This document shows, piece by piece, positions 23,601 through 37,155 of a DNA stretch of 64,000 nt. Numbering within the stretch: the first letter of the stretch is position 1; each line of letters starts with the position of its first letter. Made by a program: the position numbers and the translations under genes. Source of the DNA: Drosophila miranda. Lineage: Eukaryota; Arthropoda; Insecta; Diptera; Drosophilidae. The stretch is taken from positions 8,277,501 through 8,341,500 of the forward strand of contig NC_046676.1 of the NCBI RefSeq assembly GCF_003369915.1, in the 5' to 3' direction. The notes below the pieces were generated by a model. That model did no database searches. It was not told the origin of the DNA and saw only the letters and a program-made list of their open reading frames with translations.

Positions 23601-26600
23601 CCTTTGCCGTCGGTCTTAATTATAGCGACAGCACATGCACAGGTTACAAACACACACACACACACACACACAAACCGTATACACGTAAACAGGGGTCCCA
23701 GAATTATTTAGCACTCGTGGGAGTACATTTCTGATCCCATAAACCAATATATTTTTGTCTGGAATTATGGATCTAGTCGCGGGTGTGCAGCGATCAAGTT
23801 TGTTTCAGCCATTTCCCTACAAATTACTCCGTAAAAAAAGAGAAAAGGTATTGGTATCCACAATTTTTAGGAGCTGTTTCCCACCTATCTATCTATCTAT
23901 CGAAAGTCATCATGTTGCCTCTTTTCCACATTCTTTTTGGGGAATACCAGGTATCCCTTAGTCGTTATTACTGCTTTAGGTGGCTGGTTCATCATTTTTA
24001 TTGCATACGCGCTGCTTCCCTGGGGTCTTTGGCATTTGGCGGAGCGAAGTGTCTGTTTGCTGTGGCTGCCAGCGCGGACAAACCAACAGTCAGCCAGGCA
24101 GCCAGTCAGCCAGTCAGCCGACAATAAATCAATCAGCTGTGCCAACATCCAATTCCCGGACAGACAATGCTGCTCCTCCTCCCTTCCTGTGTGTGTGTGT
24201 GTGTGCTTGGGTGTGTGTTACTGGCATGCTATTAACAAAAAGGTCAACTCAGTCGCTACAATTGAAGCCGAACGCCGAAACGAAACGGGAAAAAGGCTTG
24301 TGTGCAGCGCTCAGTTCTGCTCCAACTCGGTTCTTTTACTCATAAGTAGGAGTGTGTGTGTGTGTCAGTATAAAAGAATGTTGCCAGAGTGCCACAGAAA
24401 GAGAGAGAGAGAAAGCTTGAGGTAGCAAGAAAAGGACGATAGAATGCCATTATTCCCTGGCTGTAAAAACGGAAAAGGCAAAAAAATACGTGAACACTGC
24501 TTGACTTCAATTTTAGCAAGATTTTCAGCAGCTCCTCTAGGGGAGAAAGAGATGCCGAGAGAGAGAGAGAAGAAGGATGACATAAAGCTTTAAGCTTACT
24601 CAAAAAACACACTAATGAAATATACATAATGGTAAACACTTTAAAAATTAACCAACAGAGGAAACATTTTACGGAGCATTCCATGGAAGACTAGAAAAAA
24701 AAGGTTCATGGAGAACAAAAACAACGTCCTTAAAGACAGCCTTGCAGATCAAACATTCCTATGGGAACTAATAAATGATTTGAATATTTTCTGAACCATT
24801 TGGTGTTACGCCTGGAAACTTTGGGAACATATCCTACGATCGATTGCCCCAATCGAAGCCATGTGTGTTTATGTTGTATACGATTAAATACTAGCAATTA
24901 AAAATAGTTAAATGAGTTTTCAGAAAACATACAGATAGTCAGTCTCATCGTTTCAATTAAACAAAAAAATAGCTGGCAATTAAATTAATTAAATTAAGTT
25001 GCGTTTCATTGACTATTCGAATGATTTATTTCCTGTTCTAAAATATTTCTCAACTTTTCTTTTCTTCGCATAAATAAATAATCTAAATAAAATAGCTTAT
25101 TTCAAAAAATATTCATTAATTTATTGTTGTTTTTTTAAGGTTTCTCAACATTTTGAATTTATTTTTTGGTAGAACTGTGCTGCGGAATACATATATTCTC
25201 ATTGTTAAACTTTTGCTGCACTTTCCACAACTTCAGCAGCAGTCCAAAAATACCACAACAAGTTGTATTAAAAAATATATATATGTATATAGAAATAAGC
25301 ATTCGTGGGCAGTGAAGCCTCTCCAAGCGCGCCAGCCCTCCTAAGACCTGGGATCTATGTTGAATCCCCATTTATTTTCCTGGTTTTTATTTCATTTACA
25401 AGAATTTCTAATCGTTATTAATCCGACTTCTTTGAAAATGTTTTTATTTTTAGCTTTGGGGACAGAGAAGATTCGCGATCTGCTCAAAGATATTTCTGAC
25501 AGTTTCTGGTTATGGTTCATGGGGTAAAAACGTTGGGTTTCTTATATAGCGACCGGTCACTGTTCACAAATTTATCTGTGCCTGCTGCCACATGGTTTTG
25601 CTGTGGTGCAATGCACGCAGTGCGGCGACTGCGGCTGTGGCTGCGACGGATTTAAATTTAAAATGAACATTTACGCTTTCCGGGCTCTGGCCGGACGGAT
25701 TCCCATTTGACCTGTTCTAGTTGCGGTATATATACGCACATACGAGAATGTGTATGCTGTTATACTCGTATAAATATCCCTGATTTTTTGTTTAAACAAT
25801 TTGTTTACAATATCTTTGGTATTTGCGATTTGTTACGCTTGAAATGGCCAACAATAGCAGCGGGGGTAAAGGCAAATTAAACAAGTAAGAAGGCCACCTT
25901 CGTTCTTCGAAGTTTTTGTTACCCTATCTATGAGTCTATGAGTCGTATCATTCTAAGTTGAACTAGATTATCTTCCGAAATAATCAATTTTGAGTTGACT
26001 GCTGTTTTAAAAGCTTTTCTATCAAGATTTTCAAAAGAAAAATAGTTTTAGATAAATAAATCAATTTTCTATAATATTAACTAATTTTATGAGCGAAATT
26101 ATATTCAATTCTAGGCACCTTTTAATGAGCTATGTTCTTGCAATTTGGCCTTTTTTTTGACAAGGTTTCACTTTTAGTTTTGTATTTATTTATGCAGTTG
26201 GAAATGCTTTGTTGTCAAAATCTAAGTATCCCTCTTTTCAAGAGTACAAAGAATAGAGAGATGAAAAAGATTTACAACTTTGGAAACGGCATGGAGGGGG
26301 CGGTTGGGTTAGGTTAGGGGTGTTTGTGTAGCACGGGCGGAATTAAGCCAAACACCCACCCACCCAAATGAATTGTGAATTTTAGTTGATTTTGGTGTTG
26401 TTGTTTCTGTGCAAATAAACGGAACAGAAGCATTAAAATTACTTTTTAATTGCCACAGCGGCTGGTGCCGTCGCTGTTGTTTTTGGTGGTGTTTCCCTCA
26501 GGTTGAAAGGCTGACAGAGTCCATTAGGCGGCCATTTTCCGTTTCATTTCGTTTCATTTCACTTTGCTTTCATTTTTGGTTTTTTGAAATTTAATTGGCT

Positions 26601-28932
26601 TAAAAAATTCAACAGCCCTCGGTCGGTCCGATCCCGCTTTCTTTTCCCCTTTTGGGAAGCCCCAAAGGGACAGGACAGAAATTTTTGTTTTTGTTTCCTT
26701 GCGGTTCTTAATTGAGCACTTAAGCACACACACACCAAAAAAAGAGAGAGATGGACTATCCCTTACAGTTACATTTATGCGTCGGGTCAGAGTCTACTGA
26801 ACCGGCTTTATTTATCAGCCACCTGTGCTGCTGACAAGCTCCTCCTCCGCAACCGGTCCACTCTCCAGTACTCAATCACAGGACAAGATGTCGTCCACTT
26901 GCATCCACTGATAACACCAAACAACAAACACTTTTGGTCTCCTTTTCTGTGCTTTCTGTTTCGTCGTTGTCGTCTCTTCTGTCGTCTTTCACTCAGTAAG
27001 GTTCTTCCGCTTTTCCCGTTAGTGTTGCGGCGGACGCGAAAGCTTTGACTGAAATGAAAATGAAAACGAAACTAAACCAAAGCCTAACAACGGCGGAAGG
27101 CTGTGGCCAAGCCATGGTAAATCTGTACAAGGTACGGACAACTCCACAGGTCTCTTTCTGAGGGACACAAGAGCTCTCTCTCAACATATGGAACGGCAGT
27201 CAATATACATACATAGGTCCCTAGGAAAGCTGTAGGCCCCTACCTTCTTAACCAAAATCAAAGAGAGAGGCACATTGAGAGAGTGCAAGAGCGCAGCCAG
27301 AAGCTTTCCCCTGCTCAGAGGTGAATGCAAATGAGATGGAATTTTGGCTTATATATAGCTAGATTTTTTTCTGTGACAAAGGCAATGCCCTTACGGATAT
27401 CCAAGGTGTTCCTAGATATACTCTTTAGCGTGTCTAAATGTAGTTACATATGTAGAAGAAAATTTAGTTTAGTAAGGGCTCGCGCACACTATAGCTGAAA
27501 GCGGAGCTGAAATCGGAGCAGATAGCTGATTTATAAGCTCTGAAAAAACAAACACACTGCACCGGTGCAAGTGCGCACATTGCAGACTGAGCTGAGCTAA
27601 AAGCTGAAAAAGCTCGCTGAAATCAGCTCAGCTTAGTTTGATCGATCAAGCATGTTTGTTTTTTCAGCAAGCTGATTGCTGATTTTGTTCAAGTGTATTG
27701 GTTCATAAGTGATCGAAAATGGGCGAAACATTGTTAAGCGATGAAGCTGGGGAATAAGCGGGATTATTAAAAATATTTGAATAATAGTTTTATTTCTATA
27801 ATTTCTGGAAGGCGATAAATTGGGCAAAAAAGTTTTACTATTACCATTTTCATTTGTCAATAATAAATATAATATACTATGTCCCCAAGTACAGTAAACG
27901 CTCGAAAGACATCACAATGTTTATTATTATACAAAATAAATAATAATTGAAAAATGTAATATTAATTCGCAGTGGCTTTTATCTTTCAGCAATCAGATCA
28001 GCCGACAATGTACGCACCTGCAAGCTGATTCTGCCTGAAAAAAGCTCTCAGATCAGCTGAGCTTTCAGCTCCGATTTCAGCGCCGATTTCAGCTCCGCTT
28101 TCAGCTATAGTGTGCGCGAGCCCTTAGTCTTGTGTGCTTAGCTAGCGTCTTAGCGTATCCATCTGTAGTACATAATGAACTCACAAAAGCTCTTTCAGGT
28201 GTGCTCTCCTCTCTTTTCGATGAACTGAAGAGAAAGCAGCTTTTCTTCAACTAAGAATTCCTTGTGTTAGGTCGTGGTCGGTTGCCCTGCCTTGGGCAAG
28301 AAGGGAACTTTGGTGGGAGGGACTAATTTTGGATAGGGTTGACTGGCTGGCCTGACTGTTTGGCTGACTGACTGACTGGCTGGCTTACTGGATGACTGGC
28401 AGACTGACAGACAGACCCACATTGAGCTGAAAGCGCACTACCAGAGTTCAAGTGCGACGCTGGCCAGGAAATGGCAGCCAACAGTGCGGCATTTTCCAGC
28501 GGAAATTTCATTGTTGTTTTTGGCAAATGCTTAATGTCAACTCTGAACTTAAGTGCGGACTTTGGAGGCGGATGGTGCCTGAGGCCACTAGCAGCGCCTC
28601 CCTAATGAAAAGCATACTTAGCGGCATTTTAAGTTACTTATTCATGGTGCTCTTGGCTCAGTTTTGATTAAGACAGAAACGATAGCGTTCCTTTTGAGGT
28701 AATCGTTTGTCCATCCCCACACCACGCACACTGGTTGTTAGGGGTTCGCCTGGATGCCATGGAATTTACTGTCAGGAACGTTCCCTTAACAATATCCTGA
28801 GTTGTTTGATCGAATTCCAGTTCCCCATTTTGTTTCGTCTGTCAGCGAGAGAGAGAGAGAAATTCGCCTCGAATCCTAGTTAAAATTGTCTTTATCACAC
28901 CACACATATATTTTATATAGAATTCAAACAGA
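20612..28932. other. Gene-poor 8.3 kb: 5' region of FNDC-like and CFAP57-like genes
   Basis: The CAG/CAA-rich minus-strand stretch just upstream of 20611 looks like 5' UTR of the FNDC-like gene. Its transcription start and any untranslated exons could not be fixed. The region has CA runs (20819-20842, 23649-23672), CT/GA runs (21677-21692, 24400, 24560), GACT/GGCT tetramer runs (28340-28417), and one inverted-repeat element described separately. No protein-coding exon is supported. Confidence 0.5.
27474..28125. mobile_element. 652-bp MITE-like element with long terminal inverted repeats
   Basis: The left end reads AAGGGCTCGCGCACACTATA and the right end is its exact complement. The inverted match continues through AGCTGAAAGCGGAGCTGAAATCGG, about 43 bp in all. 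The trinucleotide AGT flanks both ends, a possible 3-bp target duplication. Both arms contain repeated AGCTGAAA/TCAGCT words, so they can fold further. The centre is AT-rich with no ORF. It is non-autonomous. The superfamily is uncertain; the TIR does not match the P, hobo or Transib ends I can recall. Confidence 0.8.
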
Positions 28933-31900
28933 ATGGACGACCAGGCGAGAGGCTCGATGAATAATTCGGTCGTCATACGGCCCCGTCTCATCTACGGCCT
29001 CCGATCGGATGTAATTGGCAACATCCACTTCAACCTGAACAAGGAGGTCATCTATCCGGTGGAGGGGGTTCTGGCATTCCACGACTATGTCCTGAACAAG
29101 CAGAGATTCCTCAGGTGAGCTATCAGGGTTATCCTGTGTGTTATTCCGACACTAATCATGCGACTTCCCATCCTGCAGATTCCCTGAGGACACGCGTCCC
29201 GAGATAATAGCTATGAGCTCTCATCGCAAGCTGCTGGCCGTTCTGGAGCGTCATGTGAAGAAGTATGTGCACATCCTCTAAGACTTTTCTAACTCCTTAA
29301 GGGATTTCTTTCCGCCTGTCCATCAACAGTGGCCGCTTTATATCCATCTACGAGCTGTCCACCCTGAAGAAGCGCCGGCACTTGGAGCTACCCGGCAATC
29401 ATCGCAATGCGGATATCAAGCAGATGATCTTTACCTATGACTCGCGAGCAGTGACCATACTGACTCGGCCGCCGGATGAGCACATGATCATGCTGGTCCT
29501 GGACAAGACGAGCACCGTGATCGAGGGCCGGGCCACAGTTCTGGGTTCCCACAGCGGGGCCGAGTGCATAGCTGGCAATCCAAACGACTGCAGCTTCCTG
29601 GCAGTGGGCGGAGACCGGACCCTACTCCTGATGAGCAAGTCGGAGAGGGGATTCACCATCAGCAACAACCTGAAGGTCAGCTACAGGGTCACTTCGATGG
29701 CCTTCCTGTCGCTGGACCTGCTGATGGTGGGCACCGCCAATGATCAGCTAATTCTCGTCGAGAACGGCGAGCAGAAGCTGGCGCAGAAGGCCAGCGAGGC
29801 GGACACCGTAGACCTCATGATGGACCAGGAGATCTTCGATCGAGATCGCGAGGCGCAGGATCAACGCTTCCAGTTGCCCACCCAGGCAGTCGTCCCGCAC
29901 GACCAAAGGGTTCTCTGCATGACCGCCTTCCCCAAGGGCTTCGCCTACATCATGTTCAACCGGGCATTCGTCTTTGAGCGCGTCTCCAAGTTTAAGTTCG
30001 AGCGGAAGACCATCCTAACCGTTCCCACCACACTCTATGCTGAGCCCATGTACCAGATCACCAATCTGGCCATCGATCACAAGCAGGAGACGGTGATCGT
30101 AACCACCACCCATGACCAGATCTATGTGGGCATCCTTATCGTTCCGGAGACGCTCAAGACCAAACATTTGAAGTTCGAGCCCCTTGGCGTGCTCATCCAC
30201 ACGGGAGAGGTCATCGCCGTGTCCGTTTGCGCATGGAAACCCATCATCATGACAGCCTGTGAGTAGCATCTCATAAAGAAAACTCGTACGCGATCCATGT
30301 CTGTCTGTAACCCTCATTGAACCCTCTTATATTACACTTATATTCGTATGGAAGGTATTCTTATATGCGAATTATAGCTTTCTTAATTGTTTGATTCTTT
30401 ACTCAGCAAGGGATCAGACCATTCGAATCTGGAACTACGAGACGGCTAAGGTGGAGCTGGTGCGCAAGTTTCAGGTGGATGTCAACATTGTGGAGCTCAA
30501 TTCCACGGGCCTGATTGCAGCCATTGGCTTCTCGGATCAGCTGCGCATCACCCAGATTTTCATGGATGATCTTAATGTGAGTGGGAACTCTGATGATCTG
30601 ATGTGATCATGAGCACAATATACAATCTATGTCCTATCGCAGATTGTGAAAACGTACAACTTCCCGCATTGCAACGATGTTCGATACTCGAATCTTGGTC
30701 ACTTGATGGCTGCCGCTTATGACAACAATATAGCAATCACGTCTGTGTACAATCTGGAGGTGCTGATCAATTTGAAGGGCCACAACGGCACAGTGTTGTC
30801 CGTGGCCTGGACCCGGACGGACAAGTACCTCATCTCGGGTGGAGCGGAGGGTGCCATCTACCAGTGGGACCTGGAGACGGGATCGCGATTGCAGGAGATC
30901 GTGCAGAAGGGCACCGAGTATGTGACGGTCTCGTGCAGCTTTCACGATCCGCTGACGATCTACGCGGGCACAAACTTTGGCACCATCCGCGAGTTCCAGA
31001 ACTCGGAACTGGTGCGGGAGATCACGATTCCGTCCAGGACCAAGGGGTACGTGTCGGACCTTTGTCTGGCCCGGTCCGATATGATCATGTTCGTCGCCGA
31101 TCACGAGGGTAATCTATTCAACATGCAGCTACCCTTCCTGGAGGCGGGAGGCGGCACCTTCACCAACTTCCGGTTCTTCGATGGGCCGGTCAACAAGCTG
31201 AGGTTCTCCTACGATGGCACCCTGCTCCTGGCGATTTCCAAGAAGGGTACCCTGTCGATCTGGTCCATGGACAACATAGACGGCAAGGTGCTCGCCATAG
31301 ACCAGGACCTATTGAAGAGCCAGGAGGTGTTGATACCGCGCAGCCAGCTCAACGACAAGATCGAGCAAATTGCCAACTTGGAGCTGCGTCTCAAGCAGCA
31401 GGCGGAGGAGTTCCAATATCAGCTTAGCCAGAACGAGATCTTCGATGGCCAGCAGCTGCAGGAGGTGCATCGCAGCTACTGTTCGGCGCTGGAGGAGCTC
31501 AAGGAGCTGAACAACGAGATTGAGGCGAGGCACACCGAGGAGATGAACCAAATAACCTACCAGATCAACTCCATACGGGAGGAGCACCGCCTCCAGCTGG
31601 ACACCCTGGCCAACCAGTACTCGGAGCGCATGCTCATCGAGTACCAGAAGTTCACCAATTTGCGCGAGAACATGCTGGAACTCCGCGAGAGCTACGAGGA
31701 CAAGCTGAAGAACTCTACGGGCACGCTGCAGGACACGGTGGAAGCCCTCGAGAACAATTACAAGCAGCAGCTGAACGAGCGCAAGGGCCTCATCCGGGAC
31801 CTGATGGAGGAGATGCAGGACAAGAAGGCCGAATTTATCGAGTACTGCCACGAGGTGGAGGTGGAGAACGACCGCAACATGGTGGCCACACAAACCGAGT

Positions 31901-32787
31901 ACGAGAACAAGCTGACCACCGAGCGGAACGAGACGCAGATGTGGCGCGGCAAAGCGGGTGTGCTGCAGAAGAAGTTCGAGGCGCAGAGCAAGGAGATCGA
32001 CAATCTGCTGGAGGAAGTGGAGACCCTCAAGGATGAGCACTACAAGTCGCAGCGCTGTATTCAAAAGCAGATAAACAATATCGAGGATCTGCAGAAGGAC
32101 ATCGCCGATCGGGACTATGCCATCAACGGCAAGGAGAAGCGCATCCAGGATCTGCTGCACAAGAACCAGGAACTGGATAAGTACAAGCAGGTGCTGGGCC
32201 ACAAGATAGCCGAGCTTAAGGCCCAAATCGAGCCGCGCGAGTTCCAGATCAACGACAAGCGCAAGCACATTCTCGAAATGGAGGGCGAACTGGAGGGTCT
32301 CAACCAGAACAACATCCAGCTGGAGCTTCAGCTGAAGGAGATGCGCGACAAGTACCTCAGCAACGTGGCGGAGCTGCATACGGAGCGGCACAGGGCCAAG
32401 GCGTCTCGCGAGTGCCTGCACGCCATCTGCACGGACATCTACTACGTGGCCGGAGAAGTCAATTCGGCCGAGGGTCTCAAGAAGGCCGTCAAAACGCTGT
32501 TCCAGAAGCATGCCAGCGACGACGAGCTGAAGCGCTTCGTCAGCCTGGATGCCGAGGTGCGGGATGAGTTCATGCGCCAGCGCAAGCAGATTGAAAACGT
32601 TCTGGCGCGCTACAAGGCGGTGGCGGAGGACAAGTCGGTGCAGAAGAAATACGACAAACTGTTCAAGGAGAACATTGTGCTCATCGAGGAGATCGAGAAG
32701 CTGCGGGAGACCAACAACAGTCTGCGCAGCCGCGTCAAGGAGGACATGCGCAGGTCAAAGAAGTCCGTTTTAATTCATGTTGACTAA
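28933..32787 (+). CDS. CFAP57-like WD-repeat and coiled-coil ciliary protein
   Basis: Five exons, 28933-29114, 29179-29262, 29330-30258, 30407-30576 and 30643-32787, give 1169 aa. Residues about 1-650 form WD40-type beta-propellers (for example ARDQTIRIWNYE; GHNGTVLSVAWTRTDKYLISG; GAIYQWDLETGS). Residues about 690-1160 are a long charged coiled coil (QIANLELRLKQQAEEFQYQL onward). This two-part plan and length match CFAP57/WDR65, a regulator of inner-arm dynein and the nexin-dynein complex in motile axonemes. In flies the expected sites are sperm and chordotonal cilia. I recall CG4329 as the orthologue. The gene is convergent with Vps20; stop codons are 135 bp apart. Confidence 0.88.
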
Positions 32788-32921
32788 ATTATGTGCGGTT
32801 CCTGTGCATTATAGATACTAGAAAAATATATATTTCACATTGGACTTATAGAAGTATTTAGCTTCTGGCTATACAAACATACATACATACAAAATGGCAT
32901 TAGTTTCGATTGAAATTAGAT

Positions 32922-33687
32922 CTAGGCCTCCACAAGGACCTTCTTCGTCTTACTGCTGATCGCTTTGGTCTCTGCTTTCTCCTCTGCTGCCGCCTCGTCG
33001 ACTGGTGGCAGCACCTCGGTGGGCACTTCCGGCAACTGGACGCCGTCTTCTTCGGCCTCGAGGGCGTCCAATTCGGCTAGGACATCCTCTTCGTCTTGCG
33101 GCGTCAGTGCGTCCGTCAGAATAGCGTCTATCTCCTGCTGCTTCTCAATGCCCTCTCTGGTCTCATCCATGATCCTTTCCACTTCGTTTATGTCCAGCAT
33201 TTCGTGCACCTTCTTCAGGGCGGCATTGCCCTGCTTCAAGCCATCCAGCACCCTCATCTCCACCTGGGCGAACTCCAGGTCGGCTGCCAGTTTTTCCAGA
33301 TTATCCAGCTGCTTGTCCGCGTTCGTCAGCATACTTTCCTGGTATTTCTTCTTGCGCAGCAACAGCTTGGCCCGGCTGAAAGAATACTCAAATTAGCTCT
33401 AAACTAACATCGTCTGGGCGTTATGTGAGCCATACTCTTTCCGGCCCTGCTGTAGGCACTTCTTGGCGAGGAGCCTGTCATTCTCCAGCTGCAGCTCAAT
33501 GCGCTTCTGGTACTGTTTGAGACGGTCCCGTTGCTGCTTCAGTTGCTGGGCATAGGAAGAGTGGAGGGGGTTAGTGCAGGGGTCAGGAAACTCTGGGGGA
33601 ATAGCGACTTACCAGGACAGCCTTGTCGTGGTCGGTTATCCGACTGGGGGCCGTCTTTTTGCTACTTTTCGCAAAAAAGGCTCCCAT
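32922..33687 (-). CDS. Vps20: ESCRT-III subunit Vps20 / CHMP6
   Basis: Three exons on the minus strand, 33687-33613, 33545-33436 and 33375-32922, give 212 aa. It starts MGAFFAKSSKKTAPSRITDH. The Gly2 and basic start are the myristoylation-type N-terminus of CHMP6/Vps20. Then come the helical Snf7 core (QQLKQQRDRLKQYQKRIELQ; LLLRKKKYQESML; DNLEKLAADLEFAQVEM) and an acidic C-terminal half with the autoinhibitory helix (EEDVLAELDALEAEE) and MIM-type region. Vps20 links ESCRT-II to Snf7 polymerisation on endosomes. The DNA from about 25 bp upstream of the ATG outward (33710-33975) is a copy of the dispersed promoter-type repeat. Confidence 0.95.
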
Positions 33688-33709
33688 GACTAACACTTAT
33701 TGTTATTTG

Positions 33710-33975
33710 TTGTTGTTACCGATAACAAACCGTGCTTAACCCTCTTAACACCCCTCTATTTAAACAGGTGAACAACTTGAGTTAAACCGCGGAAAATAAT
33801 AATATTTTTAAATTCTTCCTCCTATCTTTCACCTGAACTGCGCTAAATTTTCGTGCAGTGTAATCTAATACCCACTGGTCGCCCCACCCACTCCGTCCAT
33901 GTTCAGAAATCATATTCCTTGTTTTTGATATTCGGTTGAATATTACTAGATAAATGGGACCCTCAGCGCTGAATA
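33710..33975 (-). repeat. Dispersed repeat copy forming the Vps20 upstream region
   Basis: Read on the minus strand, it matches positions about 515-800 along most of its length: GCTGAGGGTC, TAGTAATATTCAACCGAATAT, CCAGTGGGTATTA, CAGTTCAGGTGAAAGATAGG, TATTTTCCGCGGTT, CTGTTTAAATAGA and a GGGTTAAG tail. It ends less than 30 bp from the Vps20 start codon, so it must contain the promoter and probably the transcription start. Confidence 0.8.
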
Positions 33976-34452
33976 AATAATTATATCCGATTTTTTAATC
34001 AATTTTCTACAAGGTCTGCTAATTTGAAGTTGTCCCCTTTATTTGATTGTTTATAAAATTAGATTTAAACAAAGGTCAACAAAACGTATTTTTTACATGG
34101 TAACTACACATTTTCTACATATCAACAACATATGTATTTATGGACAATGTCCATGTAACAATTTAAATTTCATGTTAAATGTTAACTCTATTTTCCAAGC
34201 TGATTTGGAAAACATAATTTTGTCTCAAATAGGGCCACAGACGTGTATCATAACTCATGATATGTGCCTTTCAAACTAAACTGGTCTTGAGGTATAGCGC
34301 AAACCCATTACCATTAGCAAATTCCACCCAACAACAAATAGTCATAATTGAATCTTACTGTTAATTATTCCGTTTTATTCACACTTGCGCGCAAACCATT
34401 TTCAAATTGTAAAAAATATCTCTAATCCAAATTGAAAACCAGACAGAGGAGT

Positions 34453-36115
<1,663 letters not shown>

Positions 36116-36187
36116 TTTGATACGCGAGTTGGGTAGAAAAGAGCGGAAGTTCGTTTGACAGTTGGTGTGCCCAGATTTGTCGGGACC

Positions 36188-36330
36188 TATCGATAAAATA
36201 TACCGAAATAAACCGTATCCTTTTAGAAATATACCGTAAATATACTGACGAATTCAAGTTGTATCGTACATATTATATTCCTCGTTTTTGATATTCCGTC
36301 GAGTATTCCTATTTTTAAACTATTTTAAAA
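36188..36330 (-). repeat. Dispersed repeat copy at the RpS16 promoter
   Basis: On the minus strand it reads TACTCGACGGAATATCAAAAA, CGAGGAATATA, TGAATTCGTCAGTATATTTA, CGGTATATTTCTAAA, TCGGTATATTTTATCGATA, in the same order as the 1770-1910 and RpS24 promoter units. It contributes the DRE at 36188-36195 and three motif-6-like GTATATTT sites to RpS16. Confidence 0.8.
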
Positions 36331-36925
36331 CGTTATTAACAATGACCTATTCACAGGTTGATATGTTGTAGACACATTCATGCATATGATTAGTGTCTTG
36401 TATATATATCTCGATCTTAATACCTATTCTTGGTCTCTTTAAGAGGACAATAAGCTGCAAAATATCGTTGAAATAGCTTTAAAATAGAAACTGACCAGAT
36501 TCTGCATAATTCGACGCCTTAGATGACAAACATTTTCAGCTGTCATTGGAAAAAAACCAAAGAAAATAAATATAAATTTAAAATTTAAAGGCTAAACTTT
36601 GACAACTGACAACTTCAAACAATTTCTCTTTGAGTCTCTGTTTTAGATTTTATGGTTTTCTTACGGAGACCGATAATAGTCTTTGGGATAGAGATATACA
36701 TATAAACGGGAAAGAAACAAACGCATGAATAGGGTCATAACCAGCGACAATGAATTCAAATTTCAAACACACTTACTTTTCATTCGGTACTTTGGACTTT
36801 GTTTAAACCTTATTTAAGAAAAAATGCAATAAATAGAGTAATTAAAATTAAAATGTCTTGTAGTATTAACCCATTATAGACAAACTGGATTTTAACATTC
36901 CACCGAAAATAATGAATATTAAATT
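36331..36925. other. Intergenic, nothing recognised
   Basis: AT-rich DNA between the RpS16 promoter and the repeat copy upstream of the ZFC3H1-like gene. No ORF, RNA or clear repeat was seen. Confidence 0.5.
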
Positions 36926-37075
36926 ATTTTAGCCCAGGTTAGGTAAAATATATGATCGATATAGGCGATAAACCAGAAATAACTCAAGTTTTTATCCTGT
37001 TTAAATAAAGGGGGCCAAATTGGGCTAAGTTCGTTTTTTTTTTATCGGTATATTTACGGTCACATTGAGATGTAT
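36926..37075 (+). repeat. Dispersed repeat copy upstream of the ZFC3H1-like gene
   Basis: It shares TTTTAGCCCAGGTTAGGTRAAA, CTGTTTAAATA, GGGCTAAGTT and ATCGGTATATTTA with the copies at 640-810 and 885-1040. It ends about 80 bp before the ATG and supplies a motif-6-like GTATATTT followed by GGTCACATT, close to the Ohler-1/M1BP motif. Confidence 0.75.
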
Positions 37076-37155
37076 AAAACAATTGAAAAGTCAGAATTTT
37101 CTTTCATTTGATTTGTGTAGCAAAAAGGTGATATTAAGATCGGAAATTTAACTAA

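Noticed and set aside
31309-32511. 400-codon open frame on the minus strand
   Set aside because: It is the antisense of the CFAP57-like coiled coil. Leu/Val-rich composition comes from reading Lys/Glu/Gln codons backwards.
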